DNA from: Mercenaria mercenaria
Lineage: Eukaryota; Mollusca; Bivalvia; Venerida; Veneridae
NCBI RefSeq assembly: GCF_021730395.1
Contig: NC_069361.1
Location: forward strand, 77,695,001-77,759,000
Direction of reading: 5' to 3'
DNA: 64,000 bases
A program made the translations under genes and the position numbers. The first letter of the stretch is position 1. Every line of letters begins with the position of its first letter. Positions 46,906-58,929 of the stretch are shown here, piece after piece. The notes beneath the pieces are model-generated. The model searched no databases, had not been told where the DNA came from, and saw nothing but the letters and a program-made list of their open reading frames with translations.

Positions 46906-47355
46906 AGGGATTATCTAAACGTTTTTTACTTGCTAGAATTCATTCAGTGCATTCCATTAAGGTTGTAATACATGTAATGTGTTGAATTACAAACTCAGTG
47001 ACATCGTTGGAAAAATATGAAATCATTCGGTTTTACCGATTCCTTACCCTTGTGTGATTGTAAGAAGTGATTAATAGGGTCTGAACACTTGATAAATATT
47101 TTGAATGTATGTCTCGTATTTTTATTTTGATGTAAATGAGATGTAAAACTAAAATTTGTGTTTGAACTCCATAAAACCCAAATCAAAAAGGAAGTATCAT
47201 GTTTGAGGATGAGCCCATTTTATTAACTGTTTTCTGTTACTGCATCCAAATTTTCATTCATTTAGATTATTCATCTTTTGCATGTTTTTAGTTGATTATT
47301 TATTATCTGTTTATATAAAATAAAAAAAGATGTCCATAAGCTTGCTTCATTTTCT
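46906..47355. other. Intergenic, no gene seen
   Basis: AT-rich; nothing recognised. Confidence 0.4.
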
Positions 47356-47359
47356 TTTT

Positions 47360-47693
47360 AGCGCACCTGAGCTTTTGTGATCACTCACCATCCTTCTATC
47401 TGCCGTTCATCTGCCACACTTTCCATTATACAACATCTCCTAATACCATGCCAATTTTGATGAAACTTCACAGGGATATTCTTTGGATGGTCTTCTTTAA
47501 ACATTATTCAAAGAATTTAATTGCATACAGAAGTCAACCAAAAGTAAAAACTATAAAAAAACTTCTTGTTCAAAACCACAGGTCCTAGGGCTTTGATCTT
47601 TGGTATATAGCATCATCTAGTGGTCCTCTACCAAGATTGTTCAAATTATCCCCCTAAGGGCAAATATGGCCCCACCGTGTGGTTCACATAGTT
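47360..47693 (+). mobile_element. Pearl-like element fragment (GCGCACCTGAGC type)
   Basis: TAGCGCACCTGAGCTTTTGT and ATCTGCCGTTCATCTGCC lead into one to two units with AAAACCACAGGTCCTAGGGC and AGCATCATCTAGTGGTCC. The same units recur at 51650-52235 and partly at 50340-50600. Confidence 0.65.
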
Positions 47694-47696
47694 TAT

Positions 47697-49115
47697 TAGC
47701 TCACCTGTCACATAGTGACAAGGTGAGCTTTTGTGATCACCCTTCGTCCGTCGTCCGTCCGTGCGTGCGTCAACAATTTCTTGTCTGCACGATAGCGGTT
47801 TCATTTATGATTTTATTTTAACCAGACTTGCACACAACTTGTATCGCCATAAGATCACGGTTCCTTTCTTGAACTGGCCAGATCCCATTATGGGTTCCAG
47901 AGTTATGGCCCCTGAAAGGGCCAAAATTAGCTATTTTGACCCTGTCTGCACAATAGCAGCTTTATTTATGATTTGATCTTTACCAAACTGGCACACAACT
48001 TGTATCACCATAAGATCTTGGTTCCTTTCTTGCATTGGCCAGATTCCTTTATGGATTCCAGAGTTATGGCCCCTGAAAGGGCCAGAATTAGCTATTTTGA
48101 CCTTGTCTGCACAATAGCAGCTTCATTTATGATTTGAATTTAATCAAACTTGCACAAAACTTGTGTCACCATAAGATCTTGGTTCCTTTCTTGAACCGGC
48201 CAGATCCCATTATGGGTTCCAGAGTTATGGCCCCTGAAAGGGCCAAAATTAGCTATTTTGACCTTGTCTGCACAATAGCAGCTTCATTTATGATTTGATT
48301 TTAACCAAACTTGCACACAACTTGTATCACCACAAGATCTTGGTTCCTTTCTTGAACTGGCCAGAATCCTTCATGGGTTCCAGAGTTATGGCCCCTTAAA
48401 GGTCCAAAATTGGCTATTTTGGCTTTTGCAGCCATATAGAGACTTCATTTATGGTTTAATTTGATACAAACTTCCAAATTATCTTCGGCAACAATAAATC
48501 TTGGATTCCATGACAAATCAGATCCAATCGTAGGTTCCAGAGTTATTTTTTATCTGATTACCTCCCCTGATTGTCATCAAACTGGATTTATATCAGTAAG
48601 TACTTATAGGACTAATTTGAAATTTCATTATTGTTATTAGTTGGACTGAGACAATCAGGGTAGATAACTATGAACTGATTTTATGTCAAATTACCTCCCT
48701 TTATTTCAAATTAAAATGGGTATATCTCCGTAACTAATGAAGATACTGATCTGAAATTTCATTTATGTCAACTGATTTATTTGGCAGATCCTTCTTTTGT
48801 TCACTTACATTTTTTTTTTAATTACTTCCCTTTTTCGTTACTATAAATAGCTTATTTTTAGTAACTTTTTTATTATTGGCCGTAGGGAAAAACCGAGACC
48901 AGTTTTCTGTGGTACAACATGGATGGTACCTCCAATTTTTAGGTGTATTTTGACATATCTATACCTTGTAAGAATTTTGTTTTTCTTTTTGGTTAAATTT
49001 CTTCTCTTTGTTGTTCCTGTCCTTTGGACTTAAGATATTTTTTCTGAGGGCCTTCTTGTCCTCAAGTGCAATGATAACAGGTGAGTGATATAGGGCCATC
49101 ATGGCCCTCTTGTTT
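47697..49115 (+). mobile_element. Complete pearl-like element, four to five 165-bp units
   Basis: 5' hairpin AGCTCACCT-TGTCAC/GTGACA-AGGTGAGCT type (47698-47731), CGTCCGTCGTCCGTCCGTGC microsatellite, units with TTGTCTGCACAATAGCAGCT, CATAAGATCTTGGTTCC, GTTCCAGAGTTATGGCCCC; 3' arm ACAGGTGAGTGA, hairpin AGGGCCATCATGGCCCT and CTCTTGTTT. Confidence 0.85.
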
Positions 49116-50250
49116 ATTATTGGCCATAGGGAAAAACCGAGACCACTTTTCTCTGGTACAACATGGATGGTACCTCCAATTTTTAGGTGTTTTTTGACAT
49201 ATCTATACCTTGTAAGAATTTTTTTCTTCTTTTTGGTTAAATTTCTTCCCTTTGTTGTTCCTGTCCTTTGGATTTAGAACCATTTGCCCCAGAATGTTGA
49301 AACTTCATAGGATTATTGGTCATGAAAGTAGATGGCCCCTATTGATTTTGGGGACACTCTATGGTCAAGGTCACAGGGGCCTGAACACGGATAACCGTTT
49401 CCAGTGAGTAACTTGAGAACCACTTGACCCAGAATGTTGAAACTTCATAGGATGATTGGTCATGCAGAGTAAATGACCACTATCGATTTTCGGGTTACTG
49501 TTAAAGGTCAAGGTCACAGGGGCCTGAACATGGAAAACCATTTCTGGTCAGTATCTTGAGAACCACTTGACCCAGAATGTTGAAACTTCATAGGATGATT
49601 GGACATGCAGGATAAATGACCCTTTTTGATTTTGGGGTCACTCTGTTAAAGGTCAAGGTCACAGGGGCCTGAACATGGGAAGCCATTTCTGATCAATAAC
49701 TTGAGAACCACTTGACCCAGAATGTTCAAACTTCATAGGATGATTGAACATGCAGAGTAGATGACCCCTATTGATTTTTGGATCACTCTATTAAAGGTCA
49801 AGGTCACAGGGGCCTGGTCATGTAAAATCATTTCTGGACAGTTACTTGAGAACCACTTGACCCAGAATGTTGAAACTTCGTAGGATGATTGGACATAGAG
49901 TAGATGACCTCTATTGATTTTGGGGTCAGTCTATTAAAGGTCACGGTTACAGCGGACATAAAATGGAAATCCATTTCTGGTCAATAACTTGAGAACACTT
50001 TGACCTAGAACCTTCAAACTTCATAGGGTGATAGGACTTACAGAGTAGATACATGGCCTTTATTGTTTTTGGGGTCACTCCATCAAAGGTTAAGGTCACA
50101 GGGGCTGAACATAGAAAACTCTTTCCAATTATTAACTTGAGAACCACTTGACTCAGAACGTTGAAAGTTAACCACTAGGCGTAGAATGTTGAAACTCAGT
50201 GGGATGACTGGACATGCCAAGTAGATGATCCTTATTGCAGCCAACCATCA
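49116..50250 (+). mobile_element. Pearl-like array, about six 160-bp units
   Basis: Opens with a second copy of ATTGGCCATAGGGAAAAACC and ATCTATACCTTGTAAGAATT (also at 48875-48985), then units with GAGAACCACTTGACCCAGAA, TGTTGAAACTTCATAGGATG and TTAAAGGTCAAGGTCACAGG. Confidence 0.75.
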
Positions 50251-50309
50251 ATGTCTCTTTGACTTTCGCTCCTGTCGCTTATTGACTTCTTGCCTGTACG
50301 ACTATGCAT

Positions 50310-50600
50310 TGGGGGAGACATGCGCTTTTTTACAAAAGCATCTTCTAGTTGGTATTTAATATTATCTAGTGGTCAAGTATCAAGTTTGTTCAAATCAGGA
50401 CCCTGGGGTCAAAATTGACTGCACCCCGGGGTCAACAGTTTTTACAATGGCTTATATAGGGAAAAATCTTTTCTGAAACCATAAGGCTCAGAGCTTAGAT
50501 ATGTGTATGTGGCATGCTCTAGCGGTTCTCTTCCAAGATTGTTCAAATCATGGCCCTGGGGTTAATACAGGCCACGTCCGGGTGGTCCCTTGTTTTACAT
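50310..50600 (+). mobile_element. Pearl-like fragment ending in CCTTGTTT
   Basis: Contains TATCTAGTGGTCAAGTATC, GACCCTGGGGTCAAA and a 3' stem GGGTGGTCCCTTGTTTT; a partial unit of the 47360 type. Confidence 0.55.
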
Positions 50601-50682
50601 AGACATTTGTTTTTAAAGCAATGGCAAAGAAGTTTGGAGCACAAGTATAATGTTTAATACATATTTCAATACTCATTTTGAA

Positions 50683-50894
50683 TACTGTAAAATCATTTTT
50701 ATTCGCATAGGACGAATTTTCGCGTATTTCGTGCTAGAACCGATGCGCGAATTTAAGACCGCGCTATTATTATTTTTTTATTATATTTCTCCCTTTTTAA
50801 AATTGAAAATGCGCGAATTTAAGCCGGCGCGAAACAGTCCTTCTTCACGTTTGCGCGAAATTTCATGCCAGCGAATTTAAATGATTTCACAGTA
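50683..50894 (+). mobile_element. 212-bp MITE, copy 3
   Basis: Same length, orientation and ends as copies 1 and 2 (TACTGTAAAATCATTTTTAT left; GATTTCACAGTA right). One change in the left TIR. Confidence 0.85.
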
Positions 50895-51146
50895 GTCTAA
50901 ATCATGGCCTGCTGGCCTGCTGTCTTGTTCTTGAACTAGAAGGTACAGCATATAAATTTGGACCACGTTTCTAACTTTTAATACAAATTTCAGTACTCAT
51001 CTTTAATATTCTTAACCCTGATCTGCTGACCTACTTTCTTGTTTTTAAAGCTACAGCAAACAGATTTTGATCGCCTGTATAATTTTTAATAGGTTTCAGA
51101 AGTTACCTTGAATAATCTTTACTATGACCTACTCACCTAGTTTTTA

Positions 51147-51572
51147 TACTCCCACAAAACGAAGTTTTGGGTGGGGGTATATAGGTGTTTGTCGGTTGGT
51201 TTTCATGGTTTCCGGAGAATAACATAGGCTTGACAGATTTAAATAATTTTAGGTACGCAGGTGTAACATAATAGAATACTGGTCAAGTTCGACTTTGGCT
51301 ACACATCACTGATTTTTGACATAGTTATTGCCCCTTTCCAACTTAAAATTTGCCAAACTCATTGTTTCCGGACAATAACTAATGAAAGGCTCGACCGATT
51401 TAAATAATGTTTGGTACACATGTGTAACATCATAAATACAGGTCAAGTTTGACTTTTGCTACAGACCACCAATTTTTGACGTAGTTATGACCCCTTTCCA
51501 ACTTAAAATTTGTCATACTTCTGTGACAAGGTCGTATTATGGGGGTATTATTCGTCACACAGTTCTAGTTTG
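51147..51572 (+). mobile_element. Short pearl-like element (ACTCCCACAAAACG type)
   Basis: 5' hairpin ACTCCCACAAAAC/GTTTTGGGTGGGGGT; two units of about 160 bp with GGTTTCCGGAGAATAAC and TAGTTATTGCCCCTTTCCAA; 3' GGTCGTATTATGGGGGTATT and TTCTAGTTT. Confidence 0.7.
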
Positions 51573-51649
51573 TTTTTGAAGCTTTAGCAAAGACATTTGT
51601 TCATGCAAGCAACTAAACTCGAGTGGGTGATTATAGGGACTTCATGGCC

Positions 51650-52235
51650 CTCTGAGCTATTGTGGTCAGTGATTGCCTCGTGTCTGTCAACATTTTGCTT
51701 TAAACAACATCTGTCCTAAACCGCCATGACAATGTTGATGAAACTTTACGATGATGTTTCTTGGATGGTTTTCGTTGAAAATTATTCATGAATTTAATTC
51801 TGTTCAGAACTCTGGTTGCCATGGCAACCAAAAAGAAAATTAACAAAATACTGTCCAAAACCACAAGTCCTAGGGCTTTGATATCAGGTATAAAGCATTA
51901 TATAGTGGTCCTCTACCAAGATTGTTCAAGTTATATCCCTTGGGTCAAATATGGCCTCACCCTGGGGTCACATGATTATATAAACTTATATATGGAAAAA
52001 CTTTAAAAATCGTTTTGTCCAAAACCACAGGGCCTAAGGCTTTGATATTCGGTTTATAGCATTATCTAGTGGTCTTTTAACAATAGTGTTTAAATTATGC
52101 CCCTAGGGTCAAATATTGCTCCACCCTGGTGGTCACATGGTTTATAAAGACTTGCATAGGGAAAAACTTAGAAAATCTTCTTGTCCAAAATCACTGGGCC
52201 TAGGGCCTTGATATTTGGTATGTGGCATCATCATT
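51650..52235 (+). mobile_element. Pearl-like array fragment, about three units
   Basis: Begins GAGCTATTGTGGTCAGTGAT and TCGTGTCTGTCAAC; units with GTCCAAAACCACAGGGCCTA, TATCTAGTGGTC and TAGGGTCAAATATTGCTCCA. Same family as 47360-47693. Confidence 0.65.
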
Positions 52236-53768
52236 TTCATATTAGTGGTAACTTTTCGTTTTGATGTTGTCGCTTTATATTATGAGACAGTGCAATTCAT
52301 TCTGATATGGTCCGATGTCATTCAGCAATGCTTACTTGTCATTCAGTAGTGGTTACTTGAGGTAGAACCTGGATAAAAAGAAGGAAAGAAAGTCTATGTA
52401 AAACTGAGTTTCACCGGCTTGCAAACTCGGTTAGAGGACTACCATGCAATACTCCATGTGAAATTTGTAAGGCGCACGCATTTATTAAGTTTCGTTTATA
52501 TAAGTTATGCAACTGTTTATGTAGGGGAGAATTATATTCTTTTATTAATGCAGTTCAAATCAGGGCAATGTGATTGGAAGTCCCAAATTCAGCCGTTATT
52601 AGCGAGATGGGCTGGAAGCCACTAATTGTTCGGGAATATAAGACAATACTATAGTTTTTCGAATATACAAGAATATGCAAAAATCAAGACTGAAAAAAAG
52701 GGGTTTAAAAACTGGTCTAAATCATCATCTGGCATCAGCTATAGGAATAGCATTTTCATATGGATATGCTTAGAATATCACAATGACTTTCGTAAAACAT
52801 GGGCGAATGTTGGTTGATGGATGATGCAGTTGTAGCTTATGTTGAAAAGAAAATGTTTGATATGGAAAGTGGTAAATGGAAACACTCATTAGAAAGAGTA
52901 TCTTCAGTTCAATTTTACAGGTCTGAAAAGATTAGAAATATGAAGAATGTTAAAAACTTACTAATGTTTACGTTTGTCTTCGAGACTGAAAATTATGTAA
53001 AGCAACATTTGCATTTCACTATCATGCAGAGCGATGTCTTTATATAGGTATGGTGTAACTTCAATAAGACCGAAAGGTAAGAACACTTATGAAATATGTC
53101 TTGTTACACTGTTCGCTTCTTATACAAATTATGGAAGTATTTTATGCATCTGTCAGAACTATTGATAGTAATGTGAAAATCTATCTGATGATAAGAAACT
53201 ATATCCGCTCTTTGCAAACCATTGTACACCTAACATTACAGCCAAAGCCTGTTATAACATTATTTAGACATAGATGAATAGTAGGACAACCGTATTTCAT
53301 CACTAGTAATAGGGTATTATGAATCTTACAGCTTGTATAAAAAGTAAAAGGTAAGGGAAGATTTCCCGGAAGCACAGAGCACCCAAAACACAGCCATAGA
53401 GCCATGCATCGCAAGGTAGGCCCACAACAACATGGAACTGTAACGGAAAAATGTTGCAAACGGTAAGTACATTTTAATTATATGCAAGATACAAAAATGG
53501 TTAAAGGGTAGATAGAAGGTTTGGGTGTTTGGAAAAGTTGGGAAAACCACGAAGTCTGATTTTATTTGATAAATCTGTTGTAAACCATTTCTTAAAATGT
53601 ATTTAATCACTGTTAAACAAACATGTAAAAGCAAAGCCAATGTGCACCTTTTGAAACGTGTTGTATTAGTACCATTTTTATAATTCTGTTAACGGTATAA
53701 TATGTACTTTCATAAGATTTTGCCGTATCATTCTGTGTTGTGATATGGTGAGATGAAAATACATAATT
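52236..53768. other. Intergenic, no gene supported
   Basis: Three short open frames (52419-52625, 52626-52817, 52799-53047) lie close together, but none begins convincingly and none matches a family I know. Confidence 0.35.
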
Positions 53769-53981
53769 GAGCCGCGCCATGAGAAAATCAACATAGTGGG
53801 TTTGCGACCAGCATGGACACAGACCAGCCTGCGCATCCGCTGTTCGCTAACGCTTTCTCTAATTGTAATAGACTTTGAAAGCGAACAGCATGGATCCTGA
53901 CCAGACTGCGCGGATGCACAGGCTGGTCTGGGTCCATGCTGGTCGCAAGCCCACTATGTTGGTTTTCTCCTGGTGCGGCTC
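53769..53981. mobile_element. Fold-back MITE, copy 2
   Basis: GAGCCGCGCCATGAGAAAAT at the left pairs with the right end GTTTTCTCCTGGTGCGGCTC; nested inverted CAGCCTGCGCATCCG/CGGATGCACAGGCTG. No clear flanking duplication; the middle is slightly shortened. Confidence 0.88.
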
Positions 53982-54496
53982 ATGTAATATAGGATATACT
54001 GTTGTCCCACGTAAACTTTGCAAGAAGCATGCATACCGCACGGGTTCAACACTGGAGAGCATATTCTTATTTAAATACATATTTTATTCCTATGCCAAAT
54101 CAATATGGCATAAGAACTTATATGACAATACTATGTAACTTTTCAAAACAGTCAAGTGTAGGTTTGCAACCTCTGTGCTTATGTAAAACCGAAGTCGGAA
54201 AGAATCATATCATTTATTAGAACAGGCGATGGAAACTTGTGAAATACAATATCGTTTTTACTTTAGATCTGTTTTATAATATTTTTATACAAAAACAGTT
54301 TGGGTATTATTCATTTATATGTGGCTTGAATCTTTTTTATACTTCATATCATACATACTGTAAGGGTCAACATGTGATATTTCTCAAACTCATAATACTG
54401 CTGCTGCTACTACTACTTATAATAATAAATGGGATAACCCTATTTTGGGGCTCGGAAAAAAATAATTTATGTGATTTCAATAATGAGAAAGAACTT
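53982..54496. other. Intergenic, no gene seen
   Basis: AT-rich; a CTGCTGCTGCTACTACTACT-like microsatellite at about 54400. On the minus strand the next gene may use the AATAAA signal at 54497-54502. Confidence 0.4.
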
Positions 54497-54611
54497 TTTA
54501 TTTTCACAAAAATAAAATTCATTCAACGAATATGGACATTTTTTACATAATAATAAATAACATTATTCGTATTATAATAATTATTTGACAATTCATTACA
54601 ACATCGATTTG

Positions 54612-54987
54612 TTATGCGATGCATTTATTTAAACAGTCCAGAAATGCAACATGTCCATGACTGAATATTTTACTAATACATTGCAGCTGACACCTCCTTG
54701 TTTTGTTAAATCCGCCCTCGTTACATCCACATGGTCGGGGATTATTCCCGGCACCATTTCCACATATACTGGCAGTGTAGTAAGGAACAACATGCTTGCC
54801 CCTAGCCTTTGCTTTGCACTCCGCTTGGTGGTTACACACCCATTCTTTCACTTTCTGGTCACATTTACTAGAACAGCCGTGAAGTCGTCTGCATCCGACA
54901 GTTAACCAGTTATGATGTTCTGCGATGGTGCTGAAATCGTGGAGGACGTTATTGTGATTGTCGGCTGCTACAGCCGTGCAAAAGCAC
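54612..54987 (-). CDS. 14-Cys protein copy 1, mature exon
   Basis: Acceptor TTCCAG; first base completes Arg, then CFCTAVAADNHNNVLHDFST onward, ending CLNKCIA-TAA (stop at 54612-54614). Fully open. Confidence 0.87.
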
Positions 54988-55714
54988 CTGGAAGCGGACA
55001 GAAAGAATATAAAATTCAGAGACTTTAAGAATAAAAATAAAAATTAATGTTAAATGTTAAAAATCATCCGCATAGCGTTTGCTTGTGTTAAGTAATTATG
55101 ACATTCAATTAATTAACATTAACTTAGAATTAATACATATGTAAACAACAACATCGATAAAATAGTATATTTTGGAATATGTTTCATACAGAACCGCGGC
55201 GGTAATTATTCCGACGACTTAATAATACATAATTATACTGATATTTTAATACTGAACATTTTCATAATATATTTCATTACATATCCAATAAAATCTAATT
55301 CAGGAAAAAATCAATTTAATTAACGATGAAATATTGAAAACTTAGAAAAGAAACAATCTAACAGTCTAACTATCGTCTAAACACGCGCCAAAACTGAGTA
55401 TAGAAATTGTTTCATTGTATAAAAGAAAAATCGAGTCCCTAAATTTTCTAACAACTTTTGGATATTCATGACAATAACATTTCTACTAAAAAAAAAAAAA
55501 AAAAAAAACAGCAGTCTTTATAAACGCTTGAAAAATGAATACTTTTTACAGAGATTAAGTATTATGTGATAAATTGGAAAAAATATATTATCGAAAAAAG
55601 CATTTTGTTTGTTCATTTAACACATAGCAAAATAAATAAAAGTTACCTTTTCCTGTCAGCGGCAGAAAAACTAAGAACAGCACAAAAAATGGTGATAACC
55701 AGTGTGTATTTCAT
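54612..55714 (-). CDS. Small secreted 14-cysteine protein, copy 1 (divergent pair)
   Basis: Two exons on the minus strand: 55647-55714 and 54612-54987, 659-bp intron, GT-AG, phase 2. The 147-residue product has a signal peptide (MKYTLVITIFCAVLSFSAA), then DRKR, a basic stretch that could be a furin-like cleavage site, then a mature part of 124 residues beginning CFC. It has 14 cysteines, enough for seven disulfides, in blocks CRRLHGCSSKC, VCNHQAEC, RPCGC, RCQLQC and CLNKCIA. The product is about 91% identical to copy 2 by direct comparison (11 differences in the mature part), and no cysteine differs. I do not recognise the family; an extracellular defence or effector role is only a guess from the architecture. 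A TATA box lies at 55781-55787 and a minus-strand AATAAA at 54497-54502. Confidence 0.85.
55647..55714 (-). CDS. 14-Cys protein copy 1, signal-peptide exon
   Basis: ATG at 55712-55714 read leftward; 22 codons plus two bases to a GTAACT donor. Encodes MKYTLVITIFCAVLSFSAA and DRK. The only ATG that gives a hydrophobic leader, and aligned with copy 2. Confidence 0.85.
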
Positions 55715-55780
55715 CTTTCTTTTTCGCAATTTACAGTTATGTCTGAGAGGGTTTTGAAATTCAATGTTTTCTGAGGGTTT

Positions 55781-55880
55781 TTATATACATGTTACGTGCT
55801 TTTGTAACCAATTAAATTTAGGGACGCAACGTATCAATACGTTAAAAACGGACATAATTCCGGATTTGGTAACGTACTGA
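55781..55880 (-). promoter_or_regulatory. Promoter block of 14-Cys copy 1
   Basis: Read on the minus strand: CAGTACGTTAC (55869-55879), palindrome AACGTATTGATACGTT (55828-55843), an ATTGG CCAAT box, and TATA box GTATATAAAAACC about 70 bp before the ATG. All occur in the same order before copy 2. Confidence 0.7.
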
Positions 55881-57494
55881 TTAAATCTACTCCTTAAAAG
55901 TTAGAGCGAACCCAACCACATGAAGAAAATAAATTATCATTAACAAAGTGCACCTTTCTGTCTTCTTTATGGGAATAACTCATGTAGAAAATTACTGTTT
56001 TAATTAACCAATAAAAACAAGCTTCATATGACATACAGATGTACTTTAAGGATGATATGTTTTTGTTTTTGTTTACGTTTGATGGCGTTTAACTGGATCT
56101 ACTCACTAATTTGTTCGATAAATTGTTTCGAGTTTTAAGTATTTTCAGCTATAACCTATCCTTTAATGGTGATAATTCTTATTGATTTTTTTCCTATAAA
56201 CAAACTGTCGTCCGAAACCGTGTTTTCACTAGTCGTGTGACCATGACATGTGAAACATTACGAACATGTACGGTCAAATCTTTCGAAATCTGTGAGAAAA
56301 AGTATATTTTTCTACTACATGTATTCATATTTAACATTTAGCATTAATTTGTCACTCATAGAGTTGAGATAAGGGGAAACGATTTGCAAGCAACTATAAA
56401 CAGAAATAATTTGCTAAGACTTAATTTCATACCAGGCTAAACCTATAGGCAATAACCACTCGACTGATACTTGTCCAATTTACCGCAACCATATAACATG
56501 TATTAGTCAAAGACTACTACATGTATCCACTATTTACAAAACAATTATATATGTAAAATGACAAAATTCTGTAACATGTGTAATATTCAAAATGTGACAC
56601 TAGTAAGTTCTGTTAAGCACTGATTTATATTACTTTAATGAAATCATTATTTTTGTATCATCATGTGTTCTTAAATGATTAATATGTTTGTAATTGATAT
56701 CCAATGTATTGTATACCTTCTCCGATTAACTATATTATTGTATGCATTTGTTAGACACTTTCCTGCCAGGTATTATGTTTTGTTTGTCCTCATGGGCCAT
56801 TTGGCCTTATGGAACTTTGAAAAATAAAACTTATCAAACTTAAACTTATAATCAGGAAACGATGTAAGCATGAAATAAACTTGTTCTGTTATTCAAACAA
56901 AGTGTAATTATCTAAAAGAAGCGATTCTGATATGTTAATATTTATAAATCAAAGCAATACAAGTATCTACATACATACAACTACTCAGCGGCAACATGCG
57001 TGATAAAATATATGAAAATATAACCATTAATTAACTTTAATGTATTTTTTCTACGTTTCCATCAATTAAGTTATATTTCAAACGTTAGATTAACTTTATA
57101 ATTTTTCAAATTTTATAATTTTTAAAAATTCAAACTATGATTACCCATTGCGGCAAAAGGAAATGGTAAGAGTTTTAACTGTTGAAAAAAAATCGGGAAA
57201 TAAATTTATTCAGGCCTTTCTCAACGGGACGGGTTAACGAGAGAATTTTTTGAAAGGACTAAAACATTTAAATGCAATGGTGATCATTTACCTTGGGTGA
57301 CAGGGAAGTGGATTTCGCGTCCCTGATACCAAAATACCAAAAAGTTTCCATTTGTATTTAATCAGATAACAAGTATCAGCACCTGTGCTTTATTCGGCAA
57401 TATGGGAATGATGTGCGTTAGTTAGGGCGCTGTTTTAGTTTATACTAATTTTGTTTAGGTTAACTGTGAAGCAAGTTCTGAAACTTATATAATT
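55881..57494. other. Intergenic between the paralogues, no gene seen
   Basis: AT-rich, no recognised repeat and no further copy of the 14-Cys exons. Confidence 0.45.
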
Positions 57495-57709
57495 CACTCT
57501 AAACACTTTATTCCTAATGGAATCGGATTCCACCGCCAGGAGTGTTTGAGAGAAGAGAAGCCCGTTTTCCCTTTTTAGGCTGAACGCTAATAAGCAAAGG
57601 AGCTACAGTACTGGCACCATTTTTACGTCGTTTGTATGACGTGACCGGGGATCAAACACACAACCTCCCGCACTCGAAGCGGACGCTCTACCACTAGGCT
57701 ACCGAGGCG
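57495..57709 (-). repeat. tRNA-derived SINE (third type), minus strand
   Basis: On the minus strand the head reads CGCCTCGGTAGCCTAGTGGT (A box) and GTGTGTTTGATCCCCGGTC (B box), then GACGTAAAAATGGTGCCAGT, AGCTCCTTTGCTTATTAGCG and a body ending near AACACTCCTGG. Confidence 0.75.
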
Positions 57710-58925
57710 TTCTGATCACTTTTATAATAAATAGGCATTTATACCTTTCCCCAATGGACATTCTTTCCCGTACTTCCAGCACATTCCATAAACTTGTTTG
57801 GGCATTTAAATATAATTTAAGCACATATCCTTATGGTAATATCCCTGCTAGGCAAAGTGTCTGCTTTTCATGAAGTTGAATCTCAAACACACTTACTATC
57901 TTTACTTCCGCAAGGAGATTCTTTAAAATTCCACATCCTTAGGACAGCTGTCCAGAAAAGAAACTGAGTGGATGTGCCAAAATATCATAAATGCTTAATA
58001 ACCGTATTAAAAGATATACGCTAAGAAAAAGCTGTCATGTTTAGAAAAAAAATAAGGTTTCTGTTTTGTTCGACATGCAGTTATTATGACCATTTGTTAT
58101 TTCAATAAGCCTATTAATTGTAAAAATACATACCTACTTTATAGAACAAAGCTATGTCCAGTCTGCCTTAATGTTAGCCGTCTTGATTAAATGCATACCA
58201 GTCCAACATTTTTTTTTCAGTTTTGGGAAAATAAGGGCATATCACAACATTTGTTGTTTGCTTGTTTTCTTCTCTTTTTTTTTCTTTTCAGTTTTATACT
58301 TAAACTTGCAACTTCCATCTGCTGATCAATCTTGGTCCTTCGAGATCATTGATTTCAACTCATTTAGTTTTGAAGATTGAATACTGCTTAAGCCGGTGCC
58401 AGTGGGCGTGGGCAGTGTTGCATTTTCCATTACTGCTCATGAACAGACTCAATCAAACCGAGTTTGCAATTTTCACTGTTTGCCTTGTTCTCGGTGCTTC
58501 CGAGGGATATACTTTCTAGATTTTATAAAGGTAACAAACTTATGAGGGCAACTATTAGCAATTCACATATACTTTTAGTGATCTGCTACCCGACAAGTGC
58601 AGTAACATTTTATGAATTTCACGAAAAGGAACATTGCTGCATGCAAGTTTCCGAGAGTTTCCTTTTATAAACAAAAACTCAATCGTCTGTTAAGCCTTAT
58701 TATTATTACGAAATAAGATGGTAAAATTATTGTGCAGGGCGAAAAAAAGGAAGTGTATAAAGATTTCTAAGATGTTTCTAAAGGAATTATATTGATTCTA
58801 ACACGTCCCTATTTGTTTTCTTATCAATTTTTTAAACCTGAAAATTGTGTTATTATGCAACAATTCACCATCAGTATGTCACAATTATATGTCACACATT
58901 GTAAGCGAACGTGAACAGTGATTTG
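57710..58925. other. Intergenic, no gene seen
   Basis: At 58389-58465 a short dispersed repeat (AAGCCGGTGCCAGTGGGCG ... CATGAACAGACTCAATCAAA) resembles 3815-3880. Confidence 0.4.
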
Positions 58926-58929
58926 TTGT

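Noticed and set aside
46498-50880. 76-codon ORFs over the 212-bp MITEs
   Set aside because: They recur only because the MITE recurs; the MITE is non-coding by structure.
52419-53047. Three adjacent plus-strand ORFs that might form a gene
   Set aside because: Two rely on TTG starts, all are separated by stops or frame changes, and none resembles a known domain. No splice arrangement joined them convincingly.
54239-54550. 103-codon hydrophobic ORF
   Set aside because: Composition is that of AT-rich DNA with a CTG/CTA microsatellite; no family resemblance.
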